DNA of 64,000 nt from Rhizobium vallis (GCF_003985155.1 NZ_ML133690.1:372001-436000), one strand, 5' to 3'. Positions 1 through 8,930 are shown, counted from the first letter of the stretch. Numbers and translations: made by a program. The notes: generated by a model not told the origin, from the sequence alone.

Positions 1-84
1 TTGTTCTTAGCGGACTTACCGCCTTGCACTCGATCGTCTGGTCGGGCAGGTTGACGGCGCGATGACCGATTCAAGGAGGCCGAT

Positions 85-996
85 GTGGCGCGAAGCTACA
101 GCGTCTATGACGTGTTCACCGATCGAAAGCTTGCGGGCAACCCGCTGGCGGTGATCTTCGACGGCGACGATCTCAGCGACGAGGCGATGCAGGCGATCAC
201 CCGGGAGATCAATCTCTCCGAGACGGTGTTCGTGCAGCCCGCGACCAATCCCGCCTATGCGGCGAAACTGAGGATATTCACGCCGGGCCGCGAACTGCCG
301 TTTGCCGGTCATCCGACGGTCGGTACGGCGGTGGCGCTCGCCGAATGGACGCACGGCGCCACGACCCGCGATCTCGTCACGGTGCTCGAAGAAAATGTCG
401 GGCCGGTGCGCTGCGCGGTGCGGCTACGGGAAGGCGAGGCGAGCTTTGCCGAATTCGACCTACCGCGCAAATCGCAGCAGGCCGTCATGCCGCTCGACAA
501 GCTCGGCATCGCCGATGCGCTGTCGCTGAAGATCAGCGAGATCGGCTTTGAAAATCACACGCCCGCGATCTGGAGCGCCGGCGTTCCCTTCCTGCTCATT
601 CCGGTCCACGATGTCGGCGCCGCGCAGCGGGTGGAGTTCGATCCGCAGCTCTGGGAAAAGATTGTGCCCTTCGTCGACGGCGCGCTCGCCTCGGCCTATG
701 TCTATTGCCGCGGCGGCGTCAACCATGTGGCGAAGTTCCATGCACGCATGTTCGCAAGCGGCATGGGTATCGTGGAGGACCCGGCGACCGGCTCGGCGGC
801 GGCCGCCCTTTCGGGCGCGATCCATTATTTCGACCGGCTGACGGACGGGCACCACCCGATCCTGATCGAGCAGGGCGTGGAGATGGGCCGGCCCTCCTTC
901 ATCCACCTGCATATCGACGTCGACGGCGGGACGATCTCCAATGCCCGGATCGGCGGCCAGGCGGTGCGGCTGGCGAGCGGCACGCTCGACCTTTGA
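85..996 (+). CDS. PhzF family isomerase/epimerase-like protein
   Basis: Encodes 303 aa of the PhzF phenazine-biosynthesis-like fold, a two-domain family related to diaminopimelate epimerase. GNPLAV lies near residues 18-23, and NLSETVF carries Glu46 at the position of the catalytic glutamate of PhzF. ELPFAGHPTVGTA follows near 75-87 and the C-terminal VEDPATGSAAAAL motif is intact. The start is GTG at 85, preceded by AAGGAGG at 73-79; the ATG at 83 is out of frame. No phenazine genes are nearby, so this is one of the many PhzF homologues of unknown substrate. It is followed by a double hairpin (1001-1075) that could end transcription. Confidence 0.9.
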   Translation: MARSYSVYDVFTDRKLAGNPLAVIFDGDDLSDEAMQAITREINLSETVFVQPATNPAYAAKLRIFTPGRELPFAGHPTVGTAVALAEWTHGATTRDLVTVLEENVGPVRCAVRLREGEASFAEFDLPRKSQQAVMPLDKLGIADALSLKISEIGFENHTPAIWSAGVPFLLIPVHDVGAAQRVEFDPQLWEKIVPFVDGALASAYVYCRGGVNHVAKFHARMFASGMGIVEDPATGSAAAALSGAIHYFDRLTDGHHPILIEQGVEMGRPSFIHLHIDVDGGTISNARIGGQAVRLASGTLDL

Positions 997-1000
997 TCGC

Positions 1001-1075
1001 TAGAGCGCCCAAAGGACGCTCTATCACTTTGAATCGGCGCATAATCCTCTCCGAAAATCGATTCCGATTTTCGGA
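1001..1075. repeat. Short double-hairpin intergenic element
   Basis: Two perfect hairpins lie next to each other just after the PhzF stop. One is a 7-bp stem at 1001-1007/1017-1023. The other is an 11-bp stem at 1050-1060/1065-1075 with loop ATTC. A second element built the same way, with the same GAAAATCG/CGATTTTC core, lies at 19913-19968. It is probably a small dispersed palindromic element that may also work as a terminator. Confidence 0.55.
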
Positions 1076-1202
1076 GTTGTGCGCTGCATTTCAGCCATGC
1101 GCAAAAATCTTCGACATTAACCAAAGAATTTTTGCAGATGCGCTGGACAAGCCTGCCGATCCTGTTTATACGCCCCGTCACACCGCGCAGCCAAGCGCGG
1201 AC

Positions 1203-1278
<76 letters not shown>

Positions 1279-1403
1279 TTCTTCTTGAAATCATTGATGA
1301 ATATGGCGCAGTCCGGAATCTCCGGAGGCTGATTTCCAATCAAAGGGAAACGGCTTTGCGATCATGCGCGCAACATGGCACTGCTGTTCGACGAGATCGT
1401 AAC

Positions 1404-2018
1404 TTACGGGCTTTTCAGGACCGAAGTTTCGACCCACGGATTCAAGAGACGTTGTTGCGCGCTGACATCTGCTGTCCCCCCGTTGATATCTGCCAGCACC
1501 ACCGTCATCCAGGTGTTCGGCCCTTCTATCAAAAGGGCCGTGCCGCTTTGCCTACGCTCTTTCGTTATCGTACCCAACGAGGCGGCGGACAGCGCAGTTT
1601 CGAAGGCGTCAATCTCAGCGTTCGAACAACGCAATCCTCGCGAATCATCCTTTGCCAAGGCTGGCAAAAGTTCGATCGAGCAGGTGGTGGAAAGGAAGCT
1701 TTGGAATTCTCGGTAAACCATGGCGAACCGCAGTCCGCTCGGCATTGTGTAAACCTCACTGCCGGTCCGAGGCTCGGAGGGAGGGCGGACTGGGGAAGAA
1801 ATCGCTTCAACCTTCCACTCGCCTCGATCAACCCCGCTATGCAGGGCATCCAGGCTTCGACCATTCAACACGCAGAGCTTCAAGGTATCGTTGAGGGGAC
1901 ACGCAGCCGCCTCCTGCTGGCCCAACACCACTGCAATCATCAAAGCTGCAAAGAAACGCACTCGACCACCCCAAGACCAAATCCATCTGCACCGTAGCCT
2001 GGATGCTGGAGAAAGCAA
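1404..2018 (-). CDS. Hypothetical exported protein
   Basis: Encodes up to 204 aa. The N-terminus has an arginine-rich start, then a hydrophobic stretch (FFAALMIAVVLG) and a likely cleavage near EAAACP, typical of a Sec signal peptide. The mature part has several cysteines and no domain I recognise. The first ATG gives a long n-region; an in-frame GTG at about 1961 preceded by GGGGTGG would give a more usual signal peptide and may be the real start. No enzyme motif is visible, so the function is unknown. Confidence 0.55.
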   Translation of the reverse strand: MLSPASRLRCRWIWSWGGRVRFFAALMIAVVLGQQEAAACPLNDTLKLCVLNGRSLDALHSGVDRGEWKVEAISSPVRPPSEPRTGSEVYTMPSGLRFAMVYREFQSFLSTTCSIELLPALAKDDSRGLRCSNAEIDAFETALSAASLGTITKERRQSGTALLIEGPNTWMTVVLADINGGTADVSAQQRLLNPWVETSVLKSP

Positions 2019-2090
2019 GGCAGGTACGCATGCGCCACTGGCCGCACCGAACCGCTTGCCCTATCTTGCTCTCATAAACTGGAGGGGGCC

Positions 2091-2387
2091 ATGAAAAGCG
2101 TCATCTTCGCTGTCGCCTTGTCTCTGCCGCTGCCGGCTTTTGCCGCCGGGGTAATGCAGGTCAAGGCGGCGGATCACAGCTGCGGTGAGATTGCGCAGAT
2201 CATCCGTCAGAACAAGAAGGTCTTTGTCCGCGTCGGTTTAGGCGGGCGCAGTTTTCGTTATCCGCCGGCGCAATGCAGCCTGGGCGACAAGCGCAGCACG
2301 GCCAGTTTCCGCGACGGCGGGGGAAAGCAATGCGTTCTCGATTATGCCTGCGTCTACGACCCCGCATCGTCCTATAATTTCCCGTGA
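2091..2387 (+). CDS. Small secreted four-cysteine protein (copy 1)
   Basis: Encodes 98 aa with a clear signal peptide (SVIFAVALSLPLPAFAAG). The mature part carries HSCGEIAQIIRQNKKVFVR, GGRSFRYPPAQC and two more cysteines in CVLDYACVYDP. The gene at 3021-3323 is a close paralogue with the same four cysteines, which suggests two disulfides in the periplasm or outside the cell. The family is unknown to me. The start follows GGAGGG at about 2081-2086. Confidence 0.75.
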   Translation: MKSVIFAVALSLPLPAFAAGVMQVKAADHSCGEIAQIIRQNKKVFVRVGLGGRSFRYPPAQCSLGDKRSTASFRDGGGKQCVLDYACVYDPASSYNFP

Positions 2388-2415
2388 TATCAGAACAGCA
2401 GGATTGAGAAGCGTC

Positions 2416-2718
2416 TCAGTCGCGGCCGGTCGGCTTTATGCCGAGGAGCCAGAGGCCGCCGAGGATGAAAATCACCAGCGCCGCCATCGCCGCCATGGGC
2501 GGTCCGTATTCCGAGAAAGAGTAGGAGGTGTCGAGGGCGGCAAAGTATATGGCCGCAATGGCAAGCTTTGCTGCGATCAGAAGGGCAAGCGCACCGTTTC
2601 TGGCGTATCGCCCGATCCTGCGCCAGTCGTAAGACACATCCTTCGTCGGAACCGGAGCGGTCTCGATCCACTTTCGTTCAGATAATGCCGGGCGCCTGCG
2701 TCCAAACGTGGGTTTCAT
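2416..2718 (-). CDS. Small membrane protein, two TM helices
   Basis: Encodes 100 aa. After a basic N-terminus (KPTFGRRRP) there are two hydrophobic helices, about residues 42-62 (GALALLIAAKLAIAAIYFAA) and 74-93. It sits between the two paralogous secreted genes on the opposite strand. No family is recognised, and membrane location is the only safe statement. Confidence 0.55.
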   Translation of the reverse strand: MKPTFGRRRPALSERKWIETAPVPTKDVSYDWRRIGRYARNGALALLIAAKLAIAAIYFAALDTSYSFSEYGPPMAAMAALVIFILGGLWLLGIKPTGRD

Positions 2719-2852
2719 GACCGGCAGGATAGATGAAACATCTTAACCGATCGGAGTGCTCGGCTCCGGGTCCCTCCGCAGCGCCCCTCAGCACTTCGCG
2801 TTGAGGCGACGCTCTATTGAATCCTGTGGTTGAAAATTTCTCGTTAGACGTC

Positions 2853-2886
2853 TTGACTCCTGCGGAGATCGGAACAAAATAAGAAC
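2853..2886 (+). promoter_or_regulatory. Candidate SOS promoter with LexA box
   Basis: GAAC-N7-GAAC at 2872-2886 is the reverse-strand form of the alphaproteobacterial LexA site GTTC-N7-GTTC, with the usual A-rich spacer. A TTGACT -35 element lies at 2853-2858, and the box overlaps where the -10 would fall 17 bp downstream. No repair gene follows; the next plus-strand gene is the small secreted protein at 3021. The rest of the 302-bp gap (2719-3020) shows no gene. Confidence 0.5.
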
Positions 2887-3020
2887 AAGTTCTTCGAGCA
2901 GCTTAGTAAAAGCGCGTCGGGTGATAGAGCAAAGGGTTGACGACCAGTGTTATCGGGTCATTCCGGACTGGCCGGATGAAGCTCACACTCTAACTTTATT
3001 CGCTCACATCAGGAGTTGAT

Positions 3021-3323
3021 ATGAAAAGCGTCGTTCTGGCCGTTGCGTTGCTGCTTCCGTCCGCGGTCCTTGCGGCCGAGGCGGTGGAGGTCAACGCCAG
3101 GGATCACAGCTGCGGTGAGCTTGCGCAGATCATCCGCCAGGACAAGAAGGTTTTCGTGCGCATGGGCTTCGGCGGCCGCAGTTTTCGCTATCCGCCGGCC
3201 AGATGCAATCTGGGGGACAAGTACGACACTGCGACGGTGAGGGATGCCAACGGCAAACTCTGCGTCCTCGACTACGAATGCGTTTACGACCCGCAGTCCT
3301 TCTATAACAGAATTCCCAAGTAG
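3021..3323 (+). CDS. Small secreted four-cysteine protein (copy 2)
   Basis: Encodes 100 aa, a paralogue of the gene at 2091-2387. It has a signal peptide (SVVLAVALLLPSAVLAAE), then HSCGELAQIIRQDKKVFVR, GGRSFRYPPARC and CVLDYECVYDP. All four cysteines are conserved. AGGAG at about 3011-3015 supports the ATG. The LexA-like promoter at 2853-2886 is 135 bp upstream and points at this gene, so damage-induced expression is possible but untested. A perfect 8-bp hairpin follows the stop at 3361-3380. Confidence 0.75.
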   Translation: MKSVVLAVALLLPSAVLAAEAVEVNARDHSCGELAQIIRQDKKVFVRMGFGGRSFRYPPARCNLGDKYDTATVRDANGKLCVLDYECVYDPQSFYNRIPK

Positions 3324-3502
3324 TTCCGGCCAGCCATCGCCCCAACCATCGCTAAGCCAATCGCGCCTGAGAAGGCGCGAATGGGATCGGCTTGCCCGAT
3401 CGCGTGGGTGGCGGGGCTGCCGGAAGGACCGGGAGGCAATGAATGAGATCAGAGATCTAGGCAAAGGTTGAATCCTTCAACCTTCATTTTGGGAGACGTA
3501 TC

Positions 3503-3787
3503 ATGCGTAAATTCGTTTTTCTGGCAGCGCTGCTGATGTCAGGCGAGGCCTTTGCCGGCTGCGAGCTTATCTCGGGACCGTGCTGGACGCAGGGCCGCGA
3601 TACCTACACGATGGAGCGAAATTCCGGCGGCAGCTACAACACCTATCGCAACGGCGATCTCTATTCGCAAACCCAGCAGACTCTGGGCGGGACTTATCGC
3701 GAAACCGTCAATGGGGGCGGTTCGCGCACCTATAATTACGACCCGTACAAGGGCTACGACAGCAAGAAAAACGGCAATCGCTGGTAG
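3503..3787 (+). CDS. Small secreted Tyr/Asn/Gly-rich protein
   Basis: Encodes 94 aa with a signal peptide (RKFVFLAALLMSGEAFAGC), two cysteines soon after cleavage (CELISGPCW), then a Tyr/Gly/Asn/Thr-rich body (SGGSYNTYRNGD, GGTYRETVNGGG). GGGAG at 3490-3494 precedes the ATG, and a 9-bp hairpin (3464-3484) lies in the leader. It is the third small secreted product in this short stretch. The family is not recognised. Confidence 0.7.
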   Translation: MRKFVFLAALLMSGEAFAGCELISGPCWTQGRDTYTMERNSGGSYNTYRNGDLYSQTQQTLGGTYRETVNGGGSRTYNYDPYKGYDSKKNGNRW

Positions 3788-4039
3788 CCGCCAGGTCCGC
3801 TCATTCGGCAGTGACCAGGACAAGAAAAAAGGCCGGGCGAAATTCGCACCGACCTTCCCCGATCTGTCTCAACGGCGGCTGCCAGTACATCCGTGGTCAG
3901 CCGTCGGAGACAAATTGTATGAGTGGTATGTAATGTTTGCCTGAAGAGGTTCAAGGGCCACGCAATAAAATAGATGCCCAGGCCGGCGCATGACCCTGGG
4001 AAGGGAGATCGGCTTCCCAATGCGCCAAATGCTGAACCG

Positions 4040-4071
4040 TCCCTGGCGTGTCGTATCCGACACGCCAGGGA
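4040..4071 (-). terminator. Perfect 14-bp hairpin downstream of 4099-4422
   Basis: A 14-bp perfect inverted repeat (4040-4053 and 4058-4071) with loop TATC lies just after the minus-strand gene 4099-4422. There is no T tract, so it may be a 3' end stabiliser rather than a classic intrinsic terminator. I see no other feature in 3788-4098. Confidence 0.5.
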
Positions 4072-4098
4072 CGCATCCGTTCCATGGGCCGAGCAGCG

Positions 4099-4422
4099 TT
4101 ACTGCGCGGCAGGGGCAGCCGGCGGCGTGGCCGGAGCCGGAGTTGCTGGCGCAGGTGCCGGCGTTGCGCTGTTGTCGGCCGGAGCGATCGGCTTGACCGG
4201 GACCGGCTCGGATTGGGTCGTGGAGGCCGTCGTATCCGGAGACGTGCCGGGCGGTGTGCTGCTCCACTGCGAATAGGCGAATGCAGCAACAGCGATCACG
4301 GCCAATGCAGCGACCCAGACCACCCACGAATTGCCGACGCGCGCAGTCGGCGTCGTGCGCAGGTCGAGATTCGGATTCAGCGGGCGGTTCGGATCGTTAG
4401 GACTATTGGGGTCGTACGTCAT
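4099..4422 (-). CDS. Membrane-anchored Pro/Ala-rich protein
   Basis: Encodes 107 aa. An N-terminal cytoplasmic part rich in Asn/Pro (MTYDPNSPNDPNRPLNPN) is followed by one TM helix (about residues 33-50, WVVWVAALAVIAVAAFAYSQ). A Thr/Ser/Pro/Ala-rich low-complexity tail, presumably periplasmic, ends the protein. AGGAG upstream supports the ATG at 4422. A single-pass linker-like protein is the only call I can make. Confidence 0.65.
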   Translation of the reverse strand: MTYDPNSPNDPNRPLNPNLDLRTTPTARVGNSWVVWVAALAVIAVAAFAYSQWSSTPPGTSPDTTASTTQSEPVPVKPIAPADNSATPAPAPATPAPATPPAAPAAQ

Positions 4423-4574
4423 GGTACTTTCTCCTCTTGCGGTGAGAGAGAAATGGACGAGCGGGCTTTTTGTTCCATTCTGGGGCCGGAGGGCCTGTGT
4501 TGACTGGGCTTTGGGCCGTGGCCGGCTTACGGGAGAGTTTCATCATGAAGGCGGGGATGCGTCGCGCGGGGCCG

Positions 4575-4703
4575 GATGGATGCAAGGAGCAGCGCTGCGG
4601 CGCGTCCTTCGAGGCTCCGGCCTCTGGCCTGCGCGCCGCAACAACACGGTTGCTGAGGTGCCCCGCAGGGGCCTCGAAGGGCGAGGCGGGTGCGCCGACG
4701 CCA
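4575..4703. repeat. Family A palindromic repeat, copy 1
   Basis: About 130 bp that share the blocks GCAGCGCTGCGGCGCGTCCT, CTTCGAGGCTCC and GTGCCCCGCAGGGGCCTCGA with copies at 23329, 38752, 45104, 45295 and 20756. Here the two halves are in reverse order compared with most copies, as expected for the opposite orientation. It fills most of the gene-free gap 4423-4822, where nothing else is seen. Confidence 0.7.
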
Positions 4704-4822
4704 GCATCCCCTTGACATAACGAGGGCAGTTTGCGCATGCTTTTGCCATGGGGTCGCGATCACCCCACGAGGCGTCATGCTGAAGAATCGCGTCCAGCAA
4801 ACCGATCAACGGAGGACGCGTC

Positions 4823-5638
4823 ATGCCGTCATTTCTTGAAATTTCTCCCGACAAGCTCAACCGCCTCATCGGAACGCCGGGTGCGCCCTGCATCATCGAC
4901 GTCCGCACGGAGGAGGATTTCGCGCTCGATCCGCGTCTGGTGCCGGGCTCGCTCCGGCGCAGCCATGAAGAGGTTGCGTCCTGGGCGCACAGCATCGATG
5001 CCGATGCCGTCGTCGTGGTCTGCCAGAGGGGCGCCAAGCTGAGCCATGGCGTGGCCGCCTATCTCAGACATGCCGGCATCGAGGCGGAAAGCCTCGAAGG
5101 CGGCTTCGAAGCTTGGATTGCGGCGGGACCTGTCGTGCCCGAGGCCAAGCTGCCGCGCCGTGATGCCGAAGGGCGCACCGTCTGGGTGACGCGGGCGCGC
5201 CCGAAGATCGACCGCATCGCCTGTCCCTGGCTAATCCGCCGCTTCGTCGATCCGGATGCCGTCTTCCTGTTCGTGCCGACGTCAGAGGTCATCGCCGTCG
5301 GCGAGCGCTTCGGGGCTGTGCCCTTCGATATCGAAGATGTGTTCTGGAGCCATCGCGGCGAGCTCTGCACCTTCGACGTGATGGTCGAGGAGTTCGGGCT
5401 GACATCGGAGCCGCTCCTGCATCTCGCGCGGATCGTCCGGGCGGCCGATACGGCAAGGCTCGATCTCGCGCCGGAGGCATCCGGTCTGCTGGCCGCTTCG
5501 CTCGGCCTGTCACGCATGTATTCCGACGATCTGGAGCAGCTCGAGGCCGGCATGCTGCTCTACGATGCCTTTTACCGCTGGTGCCGCGACGCGACCGAGG
5601 AAACCCACAACTGGCCCGCGCCGAAGAAGAGGCCATGA
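4823..5638 (+). CDS. Rhodanese-ChrB fusion, chromate resistance protein
   Basis: Encodes 271 aa. Residues about 1-105 form a rhodanese domain with an active-site cysteine at 67 in CQRGAK and the GGFEAW motif near 93-98. Residues about 115-265 match the ChrB C-terminal domain (RARPKIDRIACPWLIRRFVDPDAVFLFV). ChrB proteins regulate or assist chromate efflux. The stop codon is 2 bp before the ATG of the chrA gene, so the two form an operon. The rhodanese half suggests a sulfur-transfer or redox step linked to oxyanion handling; this is inference. Confidence 0.88.
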   Translation: MPSFLEISPDKLNRLIGTPGAPCIIDVRTEEDFALDPRLVPGSLRRSHEEVASWAHSIDADAVVVVCQRGAKLSHGVAAYLRHAGIEAESLEGGFEAWIAAGPVVPEAKLPRRDAEGRTVWVTRARPKIDRIACPWLIRRFVDPDAVFLFVPTSEVIAVGERFGAVPFDIEDVFWSHRGELCTFDVMVEEFGLTSEPLLHLARIVRAADTARLDLAPEASGLLAASLGLSRMYSDDLEQLEAGMLLYDAFYRWCRDATEETHNWPAPKKRP

Positions 5639-5639
5639 G

Positions 5640-7061
5640 ATGGCCGAGATGACAGGCAATGCGCCCGCCGAGCAGGCGGGGGAGAAAGATGCGGGCGAGG
5701 GGCATCATCACGGCGTCTCGTTCGGGGAGGCCTTCCGGGTGTGGCTGCGCGTTTCGGCCCTGAGCTTCGGCGGCCCGGCCGGCCAGATCGCCGTAATGCA
5801 CCGGATCATCGTCGACGAGAAGCGATGGATCGGCGAGCACCGTTTCCTGCATGCGCTGAATTATTGCATGCTGCTTCCCGGACCCGAGGCGCAACAGCTC
5901 GCGATCTATATAGGCTGGCTGATGCACCGCACGGCGGGCGGTCTGGTCGCCGGGGTTCTCTTCGTACTGCCGGGCTTCCTGTCGATCCTCTGCCTCAGCT
6001 ATATCTACGCGGCTTACGGCAGCGTCGGTCTCGTCGCCGGCCTGTTCTTCGGGCTGAAGGCGGCCGTGCTTGCCGTCGTCGTGCAGGCCGTCATCCGCAT
6101 CGGCGGCCGGGCGCTGAGGAACCGCACCATGCTGGCGATAGCGGCCGCGGCCTTTATCGCCATCTTCTTTCTCCACGTGCCGTTCCCGCTGATCGTGCTC
6201 ACCGCCGGTCTTGCCGGTTTCCTCGGCGGCCGGTTGGGGCTTGCCGCCTTCAGGCCGGGCGGCGGGCACAAGGCGGGAAGCGGACCGGTGCTCTCGGATG
6301 CCGACTCCGCGCTCGGCGAAGGCATACCGGCGCATGCGCGCCCTGATCTCGGCTGGTCGCTGCGCATCTCGGCAGCATTGCTCGCGCTCTGGCTGGTGCC
6401 CGTTGCTGCCCTCTACGCAGCCTTCGGGGCGCATGACGTCCTCACCGAGATCGGGCTGTTCTTCAGCAAAATGGCCGTCGTCACCTTCGGCGGGGCCTAT
6501 GCCGTGCTCGCCTATGTCGCCCAGGAGGCCGTGCAGCATTTCGGCTGGCTGAGGCCCGGCGAGATGCTCGACGGTCTCGGCATGGCCGAGACGACGCCGG
6601 GGCCGCTGATCATGGTCGTCGAGTTCGTCGGTTTCATGGGCGCCTACCGCAATCCCGGATCGCTCGATCCGATGCTCGCCGCCACGCTTGCCGCGATCCT
6701 GACGACCTGGGTGACCTTCGTGCCCTGTTTCCTCTGGATCTTCCTCGGCGCGCCCTTCATCGAAAAACTGCGCGGCAACGCGGCACTCGCGGGCGCGATG
6801 TCGGCGATCACGGCCGCCGTGGTCGGCGTCATCCTCAACCTCGCCGTCTGGTTCGGCGTGCACACGCTGTTTGCCGAAGTCGCGTCGGTCCAGTTCGGCA
6901 GCTTGCGGCTCGATATTCCCGTGCTGCAATCGGCCGTGCCGGCGGCAATGGCGCTGTCAGCCGCCGCGGCCATCGCGATCTTCCGGTTCAAGACCTCAGT
7001 CATCGCGACATTGCTTGCTTGCGCGGCGGCAGGGGTGCTCTGGACGCTGGCCGTTGGTTAG
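5640..7061 (+). CDS. chrA: Chromate transporter ChrA, two-domain form
   Basis: Encodes 473 aa with two CHR domains. The first (about residues 21-190) begins with LRVSALSFGGPAGQIAVMH, and the second (about 275-470) has FFSKMAVVTFGGAYAVLAYV with GMAETTPGPL. Together they give ten or more TM helices, typical of the long-chain CHR family that exports chromate by a proton-driven mechanism. An earlier in-frame ATG at 5565 lies inside the ChrB gene; the ATG at 5640 directly after the ChrB stop is the better start. The N-terminus is histidine-containing and hydrophilic. Confidence 0.92.
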   Translation: MAEMTGNAPAEQAGEKDAGEGHHHGVSFGEAFRVWLRVSALSFGGPAGQIAVMHRIIVDEKRWIGEHRFLHALNYCMLLPGPEAQQLAIYIGWLMHRTAGGLVAGVLFVLPGFLSILCLSYIYAAYGSVGLVAGLFFGLKAAVLAVVVQAVIRIGGRALRNRTMLAIAAAAFIAIFFLHVPFPLIVLTAGLAGFLGGRLGLAAFRPGGGHKAGSGPVLSDADSALGEGIPAHARPDLGWSLRISAALLALWLVPVAALYAAFGAHDVLTEIGLFFSKMAVVTFGGAYAVLAYVAQEAVQHFGWLRPGEMLDGLGMAETTPGPLIMVVEFVGFMGAYRNPGSLDPMLAATLAAILTTWVTFVPCFLWIFLGAPFIEKLRGNAALAGAMSAITAAVVGVILNLAVWFGVHTLFAEVASVQFGSLRLDIPVLQSAVPAAMALSAAAAIAIFRFKTSVIATLLACAAAGVLWTLAVG

Positions 7062-7069
7062 GAAAGGCT

Positions 7070-8398
7070 CTAAGCGTCCGCCCCATCCGGGATGCGTGCC
7101 GCGAGGATCTTGTCGATGCGCATGCCGTCCATGTCGATCACCTCGAAGCGCCAGCCTTCGAAGTGGAAGGTTTCTCCGGTTTCGGGGATGTGCTGCAGCT
7201 GATGCAGGGCAAAGCCCGCCAGCGTGTGGAAATCGGCATCCGGGCGCTCCCTGAGGCCCAGCCGTTCGAAGGCGTCGAAGGCCGGCATCATCGCATCGAT
7301 CAGCAGCGAGCCGTCCTCGCGGATAACGATGTCGGGCTCTTCGTCGGCTCCGGGCAGGTCACCGGCGATCGCTTCGAGCAGGTCGGTCTGGGTGACGATG
7401 CCTTCGAGGCTGCCATATTCGTCGATGATGATCGCAAGGCGCACGGGCGAGGCCTTGAAACTGTCGATCACGCGCACGACCGAGGTGCCCTCGTGCAGCA
7501 CCAGCGGCTGCTTGATCACCTCCATCGGGCGGACCTTGCCGCCGTCGAGCACCTGGTCGAGAAGGTCCTTCTTCAGCACCATGCCGATCGGCTCGTCGAT
7601 CGAGCCGCGGGCGACCAGCAACTGCTCGTGGCTGCATTCGCGGATCGTCTTCAGGATATCGGCCTCGCTGTCGTCGGCATCGAACCAATCGATGTCGAGA
7701 CGCGGGGTCATGATATCGGAGATCGGCCTGTCGCCGATGTTGAACACTCGCTCGACGAGTTGCTGCTGCACCTGGTTCAACAGACCGGCCTCGTGGCTCT
7801 CGGCGACGAGAAGCTTCAGCTCCTGCGGCGAATGGAACGAGGATTCTCCGGTTCCGGCGCGAAGCCCGACGCCCCGGAGCACGAGATTACCAAGGCCGTT
7901 CAGGACAGTTATCGCCGGCTTGAACAGCACCAGGAACAGCCCGAGCGGGCGCACGACGGCAAGCGAGGTGGCCTCGCTGCGCTGCAGCGCCAGGCTCTTC
8001 GGCGCCAGTTCGCCAAGCACGATGTGCAGCGCGGTGATGATGACGAAGGCGATGACGATGGCGATGGTATGAGCGCCGGTCGTCGCCCATTCCCCGGGCA
8101 GCCACCACAACAGAGGCTCGATCAGGTGGGCGAGTGCGGGTTCGCCGACCCAGCCGAGCGCCAGCGAGGAAATGGTGATGCCGAGCTGGGTGGCCGCGAG
8201 ATTGGAGTCGAGATTGTCGACGGCGCGCTGGAGGGCGGAGGCGTTCATGCGGCCCGCCGCGGCGAGTTCGGCGACGCGGCTGCGCCTGACCGACACCAGG
8301 GCGAATTCGGCGGCAACGAAGAAGCCATTGGCGGCGACGAGAAGAAACACGGCTAGTATCCCGAAATAATCGGAGAGCCCGCCGGCGGAGTCGGACAT
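7070..8398 (-). CDS. CNNM/CorC-type membrane protein with CBS domains
   Basis: Encodes 442 aa. The DUF21/CNNM membrane domain covers about residues 1-200 (FLLVAANGFFVAAEFALVSVR, SNLAATQLGITISSLALGWV). Two CBS domains follow (about 215-340, MTPRLDIDWFDADDSE and IDEYGSLEGIVTQTDLLEAI). A CorC_HlyC transporter-associated domain ends the protein. Such proteins are linked to magnesium/cobalt homeostasis, though often annotated as hemolysins. The ATG at 8398 follows GGCAGGGAAAA; a longer upstream reading frame has no membrane logic and overlaps the VOC gene. Its stop is 8 bp from the convergent chrA stop. Confidence 0.9.
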   Translation of the reverse strand: MSDSAGGLSDYFGILAVFLLVAANGFFVAAEFALVSVRRSRVAELAAAGRMNASALQRAVDNLDSNLAATQLGITISSLALGWVGEPALAHLIEPLLWWLPGEWATTGAHTIAIVIAFVIITALHIVLGELAPKSLALQRSEATSLAVVRPLGLFLVLFKPAITVLNGLGNLVLRGVGLRAGTGESSFHSPQELKLLVAESHEAGLLNQVQQQLVERVFNIGDRPISDIMTPRLDIDWFDADDSEADILKTIRECSHEQLLVARGSIDEPIGMVLKKDLLDQVLDGGKVRPMEVIKQPLVLHEGTSVVRVIDSFKASPVRLAIIIDEYGSLEGIVTQTDLLEAIAGDLPGADEEPDIVIREDGSLLIDAMMPAFDAFERLGLRERPDADFHTLAGFALHQLQHIPETGETFHFEGWRFEVIDMDGMRIDKILAARIPDGADA

Positions 8399-8546
8399 GT
8401 TTTCCCTGCCTTTACATCGATGGGAATCCGAAACTACACGCTCGCGCACCAGTGGCAAGGCGCGGCCGACATTCTTGCGGTGAGCGATGTCGATGCCGGC
8501 CCGTCTCCGTGGGGATGACGCATATCGGGCCGGATGGCGGATGCCT

Positions 8547-8930
8547 TCACTTCTTCGGTGCTTCGAAGAGCTCGATCGGGTTTCCGGCCGGGTCCTCGAG
8601 CAGGATCTGCTTGCCGCCGACGCCCTGCACGATCTCGTTTCGAAAATGCGCGCCGGCCTTGCGCAGCGTGGCGACTTCGGCCTCCAGATCCGCAACTTCG
8701 ATATGGATGCGGTTCCATCCGCCGGGTTCCGGCTTTCGCCCGTCGGGCATGGCCTGGGATGCGCCGCCCGGTCCCGTCATGCCGCTGAGGAGGAGGCGAA
8801 AGCCATCTCTGGTCAGGATGGCGAAGCTGGGAGCGGGATGAAGCGCGACCGAGAAGCCGAGATGTCTCGTATAGAATTCCACCGCGGCGTCGACGTCGTC
8901 GACGATATAGCGCATGCTGATGCCGGGCAT
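8547..8930 (-). CDS. VOC/glyoxalase family protein
   Basis: Encodes 127 aa from the ATG at 8930, preceded by GGAGG at 8936-8940. A single vicinal-oxygen-chelate module pair is visible: RYIVDDVDAAVEFYTRHLGF at the N-terminus, HIEVADLEAEVATLRKAG in the middle and LLEDPAGNPIELFE at the end. The final glutamate in NPIELFE is the usual metal ligand. The substrate is unknown. Confidence 0.85.
   Translation of the reverse strand: MPGISMRYIVDDVDAAVEFYTRHLGFSVALHPAPSFAILTRDGFRLLLSGMTGPGGASQAMPDGRKPEPGGWNRIHIEVADLEAEVATLRKAGAHFRNEIVQGVGGKQILLEDPAGNPIELFEAPKK

Noticed and set aside
5289..6929. A 546-codon minus-strand frame opposite ChrB/ChrA
   Set aside because: It lies fully over two well-supported genes, has a composition typical of the antisense of GC-rich code (His/Arg/Glu/Asp-rich), and no domain.
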